From contig CM056586.1 in NCBI GenBank assembly GCA_029721435.1, positions 73,490,607-73,554,606 of the forward strand: a stretch of 64,000 nucleotides of DNA, written 5' to 3'. This stretch comes from Gymnothorax reevesii (lineage: Eukaryota > Chordata > Actinopteri > Anguilliformes > Muraenidae). Shown piece after piece: positions 45,831-57,404 of the stretch. How positions within the stretch are numbered: the first letter of the stretch is position 1; every line of letters starts with the position of its first letter. The notes under the pieces were generated by a model. The model saw only the letters and a list, made by a program, of their open reading frames with translations, did no database searches and was not told where the DNA came from. Both the position numbers and the translations under genes were made by a program.

Positions 45831-47311
45831 CACTTTATAGTAGCAGAGTCACAGAACTGTCTTTCAGCAACCAGACTGAAAGTGATCAAGAATGCCATGA
45901 CTTGAAAAAAACTCCTTTAAATTATTAATTATAAACCCTTCCAAAACCTTAGCCAAATCTGAAAGTTTAGATATTAGTCTATAATTAAGGTTAGATGGAT
46001 CACCCTTAAATTATGGATTCCAAATTTTACTGCTTCTTCCGGTCAATGGCAGCATAACTGACCTGCCTAAACTAAAAAATATAACTATCCAAACTTTTGT
46101 TCTGCTTCAGCGTAAGGGAAGGGATCCTCCAAGTGGACAGATGTGAACATTGCTAAAGTGGAGCTTGGATAACGTTAAGGATAGGGACTTCGCTGTTTTA
46201 AATTAATGAAATTTGCCTACTGCGGCAGCCTCTGTTCTAATCCTTTGGCTCTGTACATGGATAGTCAGTGCCTTTAACTTGGAGTTTAACATACTGTTCT
46301 TCTTTAGAGAGCTGATATCAGTGGGTTGAAACAAGAAAAATGACTGTGTGTTTGGCAGCTCTGTGGAATGTCAAGTATTAGCCGCTATGTAGCTATGGTG
46401 TTCTGCCCTCCAGAGGTAAGCAGCAGTCATGTGACTTAAAGCTATGAATTCTGCCTGACAGTGTTTGGACAGCCTCATTTCTTACCTGTACATTTAGGTT
46501 ACGAAAAGATTTCCTACTGAAATAGGCTGCCACACCAGTTCCAGGTGGGCCTGTATGCACACAGGGGTGCAGTCTATGGCATTTTACACATCTGGGAAGC
46601 CTAAAGGAGAGGATTAGATTAATACTGAGACATGTTAACCGGTAAGGTACCTTACATATAGGCCTATTTAACTGTCATTTACAGGCAAGTAAATAAAATG
46701 CCTCCTTGAATCTCTGGGTTTCATGATAATCAGTAATGAAGTGATGAAGAGGTTTAGGCGCTGTTTTCGAGCAAGGTTAAACCCTTCTTATTTGCCGGCA
46801 TACAGTTACCTTCGCAAGACCTTCTGTGCCACCAGTTTTGTACAAGAATGTTCCACAGGCAACAAAATACAGAGCTATGCAAACAGACTGAACAATGATT
46901 AACGACTTTGCTCCAGCAGGTGGGCTTGATAATGTGTGACTCTAACAGATTACACAGGTAAACTATTCTGGATATACTGAACTGTACCTCTCCCACAGAC
47001 TCTCATCCAGGAAGCCTTGTGGACTATTTCTGTCTCGGAGGATTCTTGGGGCCAGGATTGCGAATGCTTCTGTGCAGGATTTGGGCATCTTCCTCCACAG
47101 GGTCCTCATCAATTGGACATGCCATAGTTGGTTAGGCTGGTTGTGGTCCAAATATATGGCCTCGGCCTATTTGGCAATTTACCTATCAGCTCTAACTGTT
47201 ATCAGAGTCAATCTGAGGGCCCTACTCTACCTCTGATTGGCTCTTTAACTCAGATATATTTCATGGTACTTGCAGAATACGAGTAGGAAAGGAGTCACTC
47301 AGCTTTTTTAT
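45831..47311. other. Unrecognised non-coding DNA
   Basis: Two minus-strand open frames near 46754-47151 have no recognised domain. No repeat ends found. Confidence 0.35.
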
Positions 47312-47315
47312 TTAA

Positions 47316-47741
47316 CCTTCCTCTTGTGTTCAGGTCACCAATGACCCGTTTTCAGGATTTAAATGCATAAAAGTACCACATAAATTGGTTTATAGCATCA
47401 AGGCCTTTTGACTTTGTCAGGAACCTCTATTCAAAAAACAAAATAAAAACTTTTTTTTTCTCAAAATTATAAAATACTCTGGTTAAAATGATGACATTTA
47501 TGATGTTTGGGTCCATTTTGACCTGGTACTAAAGATAAGAACAATAATTAGAGTTAAAACTGAAATCATAAATGCAAAACCAACTTTTCCATGGATAAGG
47601 AAGCCTAACAACACAACCAAGAGATGAGAAACAATTGGAATGATAAATAATTGTTTTAGTGTGTTTTACAGCTGATTTAAGACCCAGGTCAAAACTGACT
47701 CTAACACCATGGATGGTTGCAGAAATATAACAAGAGGAAGG
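47316..47741. mobile_element. TTAA-flanked MITE (CCTTCCTCTTGT ends)
   Basis: Left end CCTTCCTCTTGTGTTC and reverse complement of the right end CCTTCCTCTTGTTATATT share 12 bases. TTAA lies at 47312-47315 and 47742-47745. Phrases such as GACCCGTTTTCAGG and GGTCAAAACTGACTC inside are also weakly inverted. No coding capacity. Confidence 0.75.
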
Positions 47742-47795
47742 TTAAATTGAAGTCAACGGGTATACTGACGTAAAAGGCCCAGGGGCCCACACCAA

Positions 47796-47979
47796 AAATT
47801 AATAAAACCAATATTTTCATGGATCAGGAAGCCTAACAATATAACCGAGAGGAGAAAAACAAATTGGTGGGAAAAAAATGTTTTAAGTGTATTTTACAGC
47901 TGATTTAAAATGCTGGTCAAAACTGACCCTAACACTATAGATGGTAGCAGAAACTAATACAAGACGAAGGTTAACCTCA
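47796..47979. repeat. Partial second copy of the preceding MITE
   Basis: CATGGAT(A/C)AGGAAGCCTAACAA, TTTTACAGCTGATTTAA and GGTCAAAACTGAC recur in the same order as at 47590-47735, ending GAAGGTTAA. Only the right half is present, about 230 bp downstream of its model. Confidence 0.75.
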
Positions 47980-49890
47980 TTGTCTTTAATTCTTTATGTA
48001 AAGCTCTTGGAGTTGCATTTGATTTTTGACTTGTGGTTATAAATAAAGTTTGTTTGAATGAATAATTGAGTTAAGAGACAGTAAAGTGCTAAGACATCAT
48101 TTTAATTATTTTATTTTTCATTTTAATTATTTTATTTTTATTAATACAATCTTTGGAACTAAAGTAAACACATATGTTCAAGCTAGGTGACTTATTTATT
48201 AGAACACTGACATGACAGAGGGGTTTTTTTCTGACGTAGAAATTTTGCAACAATATCAACTGACGCATCAGAAGTAACGTCAGGTTCTTTATAAAATTGA
48301 GCGTATGATGTTAGCACACTTGTCACCTAGTAAACGACAAGAAACGAATAAATTAAAATAAAATATATGAGTCTCCTCCAATAATTCTAAGGCATAAGTA
48401 ATGTTCAGTGTTTTTTGTTTTTTTTTGGAGTTGTCTTTTTCATTTAAGCTACTTTGGCAACAGTGCTAGTTCTCACAAAAACCACCAAGACAGTTTGAGT
48501 AGTAATACATATACAATTATAGGTTAAAAGGTACCCCAAATAAATCATTTAACTGAAATTCAGTTTACTTATCCTCTTCTCCTATTATGATCGCAAATGT
48601 AATAGCACTTCTGGCAAAATGGGAGAGAGAAAGGATTATGCCAGTGACGACAGAAAGAGGAGTATTACAGTGAAGATGCAAGAGAAATTATTAGTATGCA
48701 AGTGATTCGTAGTTTGAAGCCTCTGGGCTTTCTGTTTGCCAACCTAAAACTTCAGCGTCGGTTGACAGAACCCGGACGTCAGTTTTGAACCGGAATGTTT
48801 TCTTTTTCTCGCAACAGCCATTTGACAGAACCTTTTTTCCTCCAAACATTAGAAAACTAAACAATATTTTGGCCTGAGGCCTGTTGGTTGAAACTTGGTA
48901 GCAAAGAGCTTCGCTGAAAACAAGCATGGATGTCCTGGAGAGCGACAGTGGCTTCTTCTCAGCGAGTTAGCGAGGCTGTGAGGCTAACCTGCTCCAGAGC
49001 AGGTTATGTTCTAGATTATGGATAGCAAACAGCTGTCAGACCAAACAGTGGTAACTGACGGCTATATATGAGGTATTCTATGATTACAGGAAAAATTAGC
49101 GTCCTGTTGTACTATCGTCTGAGATAGTGTGTTATGATGATTTTTTGTAGATTTTGTTGCAACACAAGTGAACCTTTAGTATGTATAAGAACATGCTATT
49201 TAGAGTGTGGGCTAGCATTAGGACAGAGGCAGGAGTCACAGTTCTAGCAGGAGTTTGTGTTGGTTTCCTGTTTGGGGGGTCAGATTAGAGTTTGGGTAAT
49301 CTGTCTAACGTGTTCAAACTCCCCTGGTAAAGAAATGTGGCAAATCTAAAATAATGAATACTGAAAACAAGCCTCCTAGTGGCAATACCTCACTGTTCCC
49401 ATTTTGGCCATTTCAGCTCTCTAATATACTTCTGCCACATTGAAAAGTTATGAATAATTTGTTAACTCAATCATTTTATCCTTGAATGAAAAGAGAATTG
49501 CCCTTGAAAAAATGTTGGGAAATTATTATTACTCCTAAGATTATAATTCATATCAAAACAAGCTTGCAAAAACACATACATCACATTGGTTAGAGGAAAT
49601 CTGCCCCAGGCCATGAGGCTCTTCAATATTGGGCAAAAATACAGAATTCTTAGGATAATAGGATCCCTGTAAGGCATTCAGACATGGTAACTTAATCCTG
49701 ACACAACCAACTCCAACAGGGATGATTAAAAAAAAATTACGCAAAAAAAAATCACTGACTGCAGGCCATCTCTGATTACCAAATTGCTCCTCCTATTCAT
49801 GCTGAGCAATTTAATAAACAAATGTTCTTCTACTTGCTGTGAATACTACATGTGAACGACAGAGTTGGTAACTCAAAGTATACTGAGCCG
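47980..49890. other. Unrecognised non-coding DNA
   Basis: A 22-base AT-rich phrase (TTTTAATTATTTTATTTTT) is repeated in tandem near 48098-48140. No gene recognised. Confidence 0.35.
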
Positions 49891-49893
49891 GGG

Positions 49894-50237
49894 TCATGGT
49901 GTTGGCCTGCAGGTCCTTCCCCTGCTGCATTCTTCGCCTCCACCTTAACGAGCCACACCTGTTGCTCATTAAGGTGGAGGTGAAGTGTTGGTATTTAAGG
50001 GTTGGCTGGACCTTATTTTTGTGCACTAGTAATCTGAGTTTGTTCCTTGAGCCCTGCTATGTTCTCCTGCATGCTGCTGCTCCCCTCCATGGTTTTATTT
50101 TTTGTATATTTAATTGTGAGTTTTATATTTTTACTCTGCCTGTGCTTTTGGGTCCTTCATCTCTTTTTTGGGTACAGGGTCCCTGTGCCCGCCGGCTTTT
50201 GTGTCTTTTGCCGGTGGGTCATAACCATGACAGCCCG
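49894..50237 (+). repeat. LTR-like or foldback segment
   Basis: GTCATGGTG near the left end and ACCATGACAG near the right end form short inverted ends. Inside, CCTCCACCTTAACGAGC (49936-49952) and GCTCATTAAGGTGGAGG form a 17-bp stem with a 10-base loop and two mismatched positions. GTATTTAAGG follows as a possible TATA box. Class unknown. Confidence 0.35.
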
Positions 50238-51216
50238 GCCATTATATGTGAGGGAAAACCGAAATACATGAGCCTAAAGCCAATGACAATGCAAGAGCAG
50301 GAGCCTCGGGTTTGAATTGGCACAGACGAATGCAACGTCTCCTTGTCCTTGCACTCATTCGTTTTTTGTTTTTTTTTTGCCCGATTTATATTCCTTCCTC
50401 TCGCATATAAGCCGTCAAGCTGGCAGGTTGAATTACTAGCTTGGCGGGTTGGTAGAACGCGAGAATCAAACCTGCATTTCTTTCCGAATATCAGCGGGGA
50501 CCAGCAGCGCACGGGGGAATTCTGTGGAGGAAATAATGGGGCGAGCAGGTCTGGCTGCTGGATGTGGGGCATTAGGCATGGAAATTGAAGGAATGCTGCT
50601 GCCAAAGTCAGGCATTCAAGAGCCGTCTTACACCGTAAACACTGAAATGAAGAAGGACAAAGTGGATCATAAAAGCTGCCCTTCCCACACTTCCCTTCAC
50701 AAGTATTGGAACCACAGGGCCAATTTCTTTGTTTCTGCAATGCACTGAATATATTTGGCATTGAGATCAAAAGATGACTCACAGACAAGAGTTCAGAATT
50801 TCTGCTTTTACTTCTTTGTGTTTTCAACCAGACGTGTTAAACTCTTTAGAACATATCACATTTGGTATTAGTCTATTAAGGAGGCCAAAGTGATGGGCAC
50901 AGAGAGTATTTAATGTTAAAGACAAGTATCACTCTTTTTTGTTACTTTGTACAGCTCTTCAAATAAGGAGAATACGACCGAACAATAAAAAGCTGAAGGT
51001 TCCCATCTTTCCATCCTGCAAAAAGGTTTGGCCACGTGCTGTTGAAGGGCAACAGGACATCTGACGTCACTAAAGCTCACTGTTCGCGCAAAAATGGCAG
51101 ATTTCCTGAGTGTTTTGTTATGGATGTTCAGGTATTTTATCATTCAGGTCACTTTTGTCTAGAAATTGCCAAAAAAAAAAAACCTATATATATATATATA
51201 TAATATTATACATACA
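50238..51216. other. Unrecognised DNA
   Basis: Overlapping open frames on both strands at 50219-50827 have no recognisable domain. A (TA)n tract at about 51186-51206 leads into the next element. Confidence 0.3.
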
Positions 51217-51218
51217 TA

Positions 51219-52787
51219 CACTGCTCAAAAAAATAAAGGGAACACTTAAACAGCACAATGTAACTCCAAGTCAATCACACTTCTGTGAAATCAAACTGAC
51301 CACTTAGGAAGCAAAACTAATTGACAATCAATTTCACAGGCTGTTGTGCAAATGGAATAGACAACAAGTGGAAATTATTGGCAATTAGCAAGACACCCCC
51401 AATAAAGGAGAGGTTCTGCAGGTGGTGACCACAGACCACTTCTCAGTTCCTGTGGTTTCTGGCTGATGTTTTGGTCACTTTTGAATGCTGGCGGTGCTTT
51501 CACTCTAGTGGTAGCATGAGACGGACTCTACAACCCACACAAGTGGCTCAGGTAGTGCAGCTCATCCAGGATGGCACATCAATGTGAGCTGTGGCAAGAA
51601 GGTTTGCTGTGTCTGTCAGCGTAGTGTCCAGAGCATGGAGGCGCTACCAGTAGACAGGCCAGTACATCAGGAGACGTGGAGGAGGCCGTAGGAGGGCAAC
51701 AACCCAGCAGCAGGACTGCTACCTCTGCCTTTGTGCAAGGAGGAACAGGAGGAACACTGCCAGAGCCCTGTGAAATGACCTCCAGCAGGCCACAGATGTG
51801 CATGTGTCTGCCCAAAAGGTCAGAAACCGACTCCATGAGGATGGTATGAGGGCCCGACGTCCACAGGTGGGGGTAGTGCTTACAGCCCAACACCGTGCAG
51901 GACGTTTGGCATTTGCCAGAGAACAGCAAGATTGGCAAATTCGCCACTGGCGCACTGTGCTCGTCACAGATGAAAACAGGTTCACACTGAGAACATGTGA
52001 CAAACGTGACAGAGTCTGTAGACGCTGTGGAGAACGTTCTGCTGCCAACAACATCCTCCAGCATGACCGGTTTGGCAGTGGGTCAGTAATGGTGTGGGGC
52101 AGCATTTCTTTGGGGGGCCGCACAGCCCTCCATGTGCTCACCAGAGGTAGCCTGACTGCCATTAGGTACGAAGATGTGATCCTCAGACCCCTTGTGAGAC
52201 CATATGCTGGTGCAGTTGGCCCTGGGTTCCTCCTAATGCAAGACAATGCTAGACCTCATGTGGCTGGAGTGTGTCAGCAGTTCCTGCAAGACGAAGGCAT
52301 TGATGCTATGGACTGGCCCGCCTGTTCCCCAGACCTGAATCCAACTGAGCACATCTGGGACATCATGTCTCGCTCCATCCACCAAGGCCATGTTGCACCA
52401 CAGGCTGTCCAGGAGTTGGCAGATGCTTTAGTCCAGGTCTGGGAGGAGATCCCTCGGGAGACTATCCGCCACCTCATCAGGAGCATGCCCAGGCGTTGTA
52501 GGGAGGTCATACAGGCATATGGAGGCCACACACACTACTGAGCCTCATTTTGACTTGTTTTAGGGACATTACATCAAAGTTGGATCAGCCTGTAGTTGTT
52601 TTTCCACTTTAATTTTGAGGGTGACTCCAAATCCAGACCTCCATGGGTTAATAAATTTGATTTTCATTGATGATTTCTGTGTGATTTTGTTGTCAGCGCA
52701 TTTAACTATGTAAAGTATTTAATAAGAATATCTCATTCAGATCTAGGATGTGTTATTTTAGTGTTCCCTTTATTTTTTTGAGCAGTG
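51219..52787 (+). mobile_element. Tc1-like element, full length
   Basis: 1569 bp between TA dinucleotides (51217-51218, 52788-52789). Left end CACTGCTCAAAAAAATAAAG with GGAACACT, and the right end reads the same in reverse complement, about 28 identical bases. One transposase frame spans 51516-52541. The element sits in TA-rich DNA, the target of the superfamily. A foldback derivative of its end is at 35854. Confidence 0.92.
51516..52541 (+). pseudogene. Tc1-like transposase with three nonsense codons and no frameshift
   Basis: From ATG 51516 one frame covers 342 codons, the usual transposase length. It is interrupted by TGA at 51585, TAG at 51651 and TGA at 51771, each one C-to-T step from Arg (CGA) or Gln (CAG). 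After the third stop it is open for 256 codons: VLVTDENRF carries the first Asp, FLLMQDNARPH the second, WPACSPDLNPTEHIW the Glu of the DDE site. The N-terminal part shows helix-turn-helix codons ([13 protein letters not shown]) and an RRRGGGRRR basic link. The enzyme cannot be made in full, but damage is limited to point changes. Confidence 0.88.
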
Positions 52788-52789
52788 TA

Positions 52790-52960
52790 TATATATTGTG
52801 CCTTTTTCTAAGGTCAGCCCAAGGGTGCCAAATCACCATCTCCAAATCTCTTCATACTTCATAATTATTGAGTTTGAGGCTGGGAATAGAGAAATCAGCC
52901 ATGACCTTGGTAATTAACCCCTCTCCTGCTGAGCAGGCCACGCTCACTTTTCCTCTACCG
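52790..52960. other. Spacer between Tc1-like element and hairpin
   Basis: Nothing recognised. Confidence 0.4.
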
Positions 52961-52961
52961 T

Positions 52962-53135
52962 ATCGAGCGGTAACAAATTTGAGTGCTCCAAATTTCAACC
53001 TTCATGGAGGTCCGAGGCTTTTTTTTTTCATTTTAAGTTGCAGTCCACCAACTCTAGTTTCAAGAACAATAGATAAAAACTTGGGACTTCCATGAAGGTT
53101 GAAATTTGGAGCACTCAAATTTGTTACCGCTCGAT
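52962..53135. repeat. Near-perfect 52-bp inverted repeat (hairpin or foldback MITE)
   Basis: Arms 52962-53013 and 53084-53135 are reverse complements with a single mismatch (GGAGGTCC against GGAAGTCC). The outer bases are ATCGAGCGGTAAC. The loop is 70 nt. There is no clear target duplication. Options are a foldback MITE, a recent inverted duplication, or a transcribed hairpin. Confidence 0.85.
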
Positions 53136-54242
53136 TATCTAAAACTTTCCTTTTGACCTGTTGCCAGTAAACCCAATGGTCCTTTCTGACTTGTCAATCA
53201 AGTGTAGAATAACTACCAATCAGAAGGCCTTATCTCACTAAGGTCCTGCCTACCTCGACAGCATCGCCATATTGTCCCACATTCAATGCCGCCATGAGCT
53301 GTGTTTAATAGGCAAGGTGTTTGACATTATTGAAAATTGTTCTTAGATGCACTTGGGGAACGTATAATTCTGACATTACCCTGCCCGGCAACAGGGAGCT
53401 CAATTAATCCTTTTTCCACTGTCAATAACAGTTGGAAAAGTATTTGTGATGGATTGAGGCATGTGGAAGGCCTCCAATGTAACTCAATGTGAATAAACAA
53501 ACAAAGATAAACAAACACAAGGCTGTTCACTCGAAGGTAAGCAAATGAAATTTTTTTGCCATTTTGCCTTGACTAGTAAGTTGCCAACAATCAATGCATA
53601 TATTTTGCGGAGCAGACAGAGTTACACCAACAGCATCACTCATGTACATGTATGTTGACTTTGTATGGTATTCCCCAGCGGACTTCTGCACGCAGAGCCA
53701 GATGGAGCGACAAACCAGTCGCTATTTTGCAGAGAACATGATTCCTTCATGCCACCCAGCACGGTCATTCGCAACACTAGATAATATAAAACATTCAGCC
53801 AAGTTGTGAAAGACTTTGTGATGGCATGATGTAATCTGCTCAGAGACTTTAACGAGAGAGAAGTTGGCTGGGTAACCTACCAGCAAACTAGCTACAATTG
53901 GATCCAGAATGTCAGTCGCTTAGCTGTAATGAGTAAAGTTAGCTTGTCATCGAAGTTGGTTGGGAGGAAAGCGCTGATATAAAAAACGTAAGATTAATAA
54001 ATTGATTATGTCTAATATAGCTAGTTAAATGGTTTGCTGCAGTGCGTAATATGATTTATTACAACGTACATAATCTAGCCAGCATATTGTCTGACTCATG
54101 GCCGACTTACATTAGACAGCATACCAGATTCAGTGTTATTTCTAGCTTAGTGATGGCAAAAAAAATGTATGAAAATTACTTACCCTGTTTTACACATGTA
54201 GTATGATTCGTCTATTTTGCCTGATTTGATCTCAGTGTGCAA
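53136..54242. other. Unrecognised non-coding DNA
   Basis: No gene or repeat recognised. Confidence 0.35.
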
Positions 54243-54246
54243 TTAA

Positions 54247-55208
54247 CCCTTTAACTGCCTGCTCAACCTGTTGGTAGAGCACATATTGAGTCTCTGTATC
54301 TAATTACCTCCGCCAAAGAGGTTATGTTTTTGCCTGGGTTTGTTTGTTTGTTTGTCTGGTGGTTTCCAAAATAACTCAATAAGTTATGGACAGATTTTGA
54401 TGAAATTTTCAGGGATTGTACAGATTGGTATAAGGAAGAAATGGTTAGATTTTGGAAGTGATCCGGATCTCCGTCTGGATCCAGGAATTTTTTAAAGGAA
54501 TCTGTAACATTGGGAAATAGGGCCATTTTTGACATTTACGCATATAACTCCACCAAAAATGGTCAGGGCACTTGGGAAAAAAAATACAGGACAAGTTTCG
54601 AACATGTTCTACAATATATCAAAGACTGATCCTGAAAATAGAATAATTCTGTATACTATGATACTATGATCCAGAATACAAAAGTAGGGGACCTTAGAAA
54701 CTTTCATTATAGGAAGAGAACAAATGAAGCTACAAACATGCGACAAACGCCATTATATAGCCAAGATATTGCAGAATTAGGGAGGTGTCACCGGATTTAC
54801 TGTATCTTCAAGAGCCAGGGAACTAGATCCAGAAGAAAACCACCATTATGGAAAATTTGATTTTCGTGAATAACTACTGAACTAATATTGATATTATTAT
54901 GAATCCAGTTGCTAATGATATGTTTCTTTGGTCAGGGAATCTGAAAAAATAGATGAAATAAATGTAAGACTAATATCTAAGGTGGAAGTTGCAATATGGA
55001 GGGAAATGTTGTGCTTGGCGGAGGTCTGCGCTCTCCGAGTGCTTTTCTACTTGAAAGCTGTGCTGAACTTGACTGGTTAGATTTTTTCAGCATAACTTAC
55101 CTAAACTGAGTGTTAGAGATGGTTTAATCAGGTGAAGTTTAATACATCTTTCAACCAGGTTCAGTGACTCAAAATGTGCTCTACCAAAGTGTCGAGGCAG
55201 TCAAAGGG
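54247..55208. mobile_element. TTAA-flanked MITE enlarged by a nested insertion
   Basis: Borders are TTAA at 54243-54246 and 55209-55212. The left end CCCTTTAACTGCCTGCTC and the reverse complement of the right end CCCTTTGACTGCCTCGAC are inverted, as are GGTAGAGCACAT(A/T)TTGAGTC blocks further in. Outer parts match the compact 165-bp copy at 21987-22151. The extra length comes from the insert at about 54303-55048. Confidence 0.7.
54303..55048. mobile_element. Element with ACCTCCGCCAAAGAGG ends nested in the MITE
   Basis: Left end ACCTCCGCCAAAGAGGTTAT and, near the right, CTTGGCGGAGGTCTGCGCTC give opposed CCTCCGCCAAG-type ends. This is a repeat class widespread in fish, with a GTTTGTTTGTTTGTCTG run after its left end. 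It inserted between CTCTGTATCTAAT and TGAAAGC of the host MITE, judged from the empty copy at 21987. Exact boundaries and target duplication are unresolved. Confidence 0.55.
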
Positions 55209-55212
55209 TTAA

Positions 55213-55600
55213 GGGTGTTTGGCTTTTCTGCATGGATCACCAGCACTTCGCAGTTACTCTTGTATCTCCACTTGTTCCGTTTAATGTGGAAAATTTTGAT
55301 GTCATGGGTATATCCTTCCATGAACTAGTTAAGGCGTCTCTAAAACGACTTTGCCGGACAAGTTGGAGACATTTAATAAGATATAAACTGCAATATTTTT
55401 GGGAATATGTGCAAGAGAGAGGTGCTCCAACCTCTGCTGTGCTGTGGTCAACTTGGAACTTATCTGTGTTGCGTGTGGGCCATAGCAACAGGAATAAAGG
55501 GGAGGCAGAGCTGGTCAGAACGAGTCGGAAAGGTCCAGTAGCTGCGAGATATTCCATCAAGTGTATTTCTTTCACATAATACAACTTTTATAGTCTTTTG
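55213..55600. other. Unrecognised DNA
   Basis: Open frames of 115 codons occur on both strands over the same interval; neither has a motif. Nothing recognised. Confidence 0.35.
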
Positions 55601-55607
55601 TTGCTAC

Positions 55608-55772
55608 TGTCCCAACTTTTTTGAAACGTATTGCTGACATTGAATGCAAATTGAGCAAATATTTTTCAAAAAAACAAAATTTCTCAGTTGAAACATCTAA
55701 TATGTTGACTTTGTTCTATTTTCAATAAAATGTAAGGTTTAAGTGATTTGCAAATCATTGCATTCTGTTTAT
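55608..55772 (+). mobile_element. Tc1-like 3'-end fragment
   Basis: GTCCCAACTTTTTTGAAACG, AAATTGAGCAAATATTTTTC and GTGATTTGCAAATCATTGCA follow the 3' tail of the same family as 22678 and 32644. The rest of the element is missing. Confidence 0.7.
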
Positions 55773-55829
55773 AACCAGAGCAATCAGGGATTTCTGACCT
55801 CCTCCAAGGGTTGGCATTCCGGATCCTAG

Positions 55830-55957
55830 ATCACCACCAAAATTTAGTGGGTTCTTCCTTGGATCAAGATACACCTGTGTGCCAATTTTCATGATGATCT
55901 GCTTGGTAGTTTTTGAGTAATCCTGCTAACAGGCAAACAGCCACACGGACAAATAAA

Positions 55958-55986
<29 letters not shown>
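55830..55986 (-). repeat. Fragment of the 54303-type repeat with TATC microsatellite
   Basis: On the minus strand, TTGTCCGTGTGGCTGTTTGC and GTTAGCAGGATTACTCAAAA are typical of the region just inside the CCTCCGCC end. A (TATC) array of about six units follows at 55963-55986. Confidence 0.5.
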
Positions 55987-55988
<2 letters not shown>

Positions 55989-56189
55989 CACTCAACCTTT
56001 TTTCGCAGAGTAATTACAAATCCATTTTTTTTTAAATAAAAATAAACTTTTCTGTTGTTTTGGTGGTGGAATAAGTATTCCGAACCTTTACTCAAGTAAA
56101 ACATACTGTGCTAATCGCACTTAAGACCCCTAGGCTGCATATGTAAGATGAATTTGGTGTTAGTTGGATTCTGATTGCAGAAATAATAT

Positions 56190-57365
56190 ATAACATAACA
56201 TAACATAACATGAATGGCAAGAACAGGCCTTTCAGCCCAACTAAGCTCGCCAGTTTCTTTATACTATTGTGAATATATCCCTTCAAATACTAAATGACTC
56301 AATGGTATCTAGCTTTAGGTCAAGCCTGCTCTTGAAAACCTCCAAGGTGTCTGCCTCAACAATATGGTCAGGTAAGCTATTCCACATTGAAATTACTCTT
56401 TGGGGGAAGAAATATTTCCGAATATCAGTGCTAAATTTACCTTTGGTCAACTTCCATTTGTGACCCCGAGTTCTACTCACAACACTTGGTCAAAGGAATC
56501 CTACATAATTCACTTTGTTAATCCCTTTTACATATTTAAAGACCTCAATCAAATCACCCCTGAGTCTCGTTTTCCTAAGACTAAAGAGATTAAGGATCTT
56601 CAGCCTCTTCTCGTAGCTTTCATCTTTTATACCTGGAATAAGCTTGGTGGCTCTTCTCTGAACTTTTTCTAGAGCCTCTATATCTCTCTTAAAGTATGGT
56701 CCCCAGAACTGTACACAATACTCCAGGTGTGGTCTAACGAACGTGTTGTACAGAAGAAGCATCACCTCCTTAGATTTGCACTCAATACTTTTGGCAATGT
56801 ATCCTAGCATCTGATTAGCTTTTTTAACTGCTACGGCACAATGGCTAGAACCTGAGAGGGTTTGGTTAACAATCACTCCCAGATCCTTCTCTTGTGCAGC
56901 ACATTCCAGTTTTAAACCTCCCATGAAGTCATCCCGTCTAATGTTTTTATTACCTACATGTACAACTTTACATTTTGCTAGATTAAATTTCATTTGCCAC
57001 ATTTCTGCCCAATTCTGGATTCTGTCCAAATCATCCTGAATCACTTCAGTGGACCCTAGACTATTTGCCAAACCCCCCAATTTAGTACCATCTGCAAATT
57101 TAACCAAACTGCTCTCAATATTCCTATCAAGGTCATTAATGTAAATGAGGAACAGCAGGGGTCCCAACACCGATCCCTGGGGGACGCCACTCCTCACCAT
57201 ACCCAGCTCAGATGAGATATCACTGACCACTACTCTTTGTGTTCTGTCCTGTAACCAGTTTTGAATCCACTTCAGAATACCTCCTGTACCTCCAATAAAG
57301 TTACAAAAATTTGTCTCTTATGCGGTACTGCATCGAATGCTTTCTGAAAATCCAAGTATATGATG
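56190..57365 (-). pseudogene. CR1/Rex1-like LINE, 5'-truncated ORF2 fragment
   Basis: Minus-strand motifs in order: LDFQKAFDAVPHKR near 57350; WIQNWLQDRTQRVVVSDI; SGVPQGSVLGPLLFLIYIND; FADGTKLGG, where the catalytic FADD/YADD has become FADG; NLAKCKVVHVG; YNTFVRPHLEYCVQFWGP; KVQRRATKLI; and, past a TGA, GHKWKLTKGKFSTDIRKYFF with MWNSLPDHIVEA. This is the C-terminal half of a CR1-group ORF2. The lost catalytic Asp, the TGA between 56490 and 56480 and a frame change near 57300 make it inactive. The 3' end is a TAACA-type tail at 56190-56211. Confidence 0.88.
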
Positions 57366-57404
57366 TCATATGTAATGAAGCCAAGCGCTGATATAAATAA
57401 CCTT

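Noticed and set aside
45301..45905. Hydrophobic open frames (120 and 133 codons) as membrane proteins
   Set aside because: They overlap in different frames in a pyrimidine-rich LTR-like segment, which by itself yields Phe/Leu/Ser-rich translations.
50219..50827. 202-codon minus-strand frame as a gene
   Set aside because: It overlaps long frames on the other strand and shows no domain, start context or splice signals. Length alone is weak evidence in vertebrate DNA.
55232..55584. 115-codon frames on both strands
   Set aside because: The two are nearly exact antisense of each other and neither has a motif.
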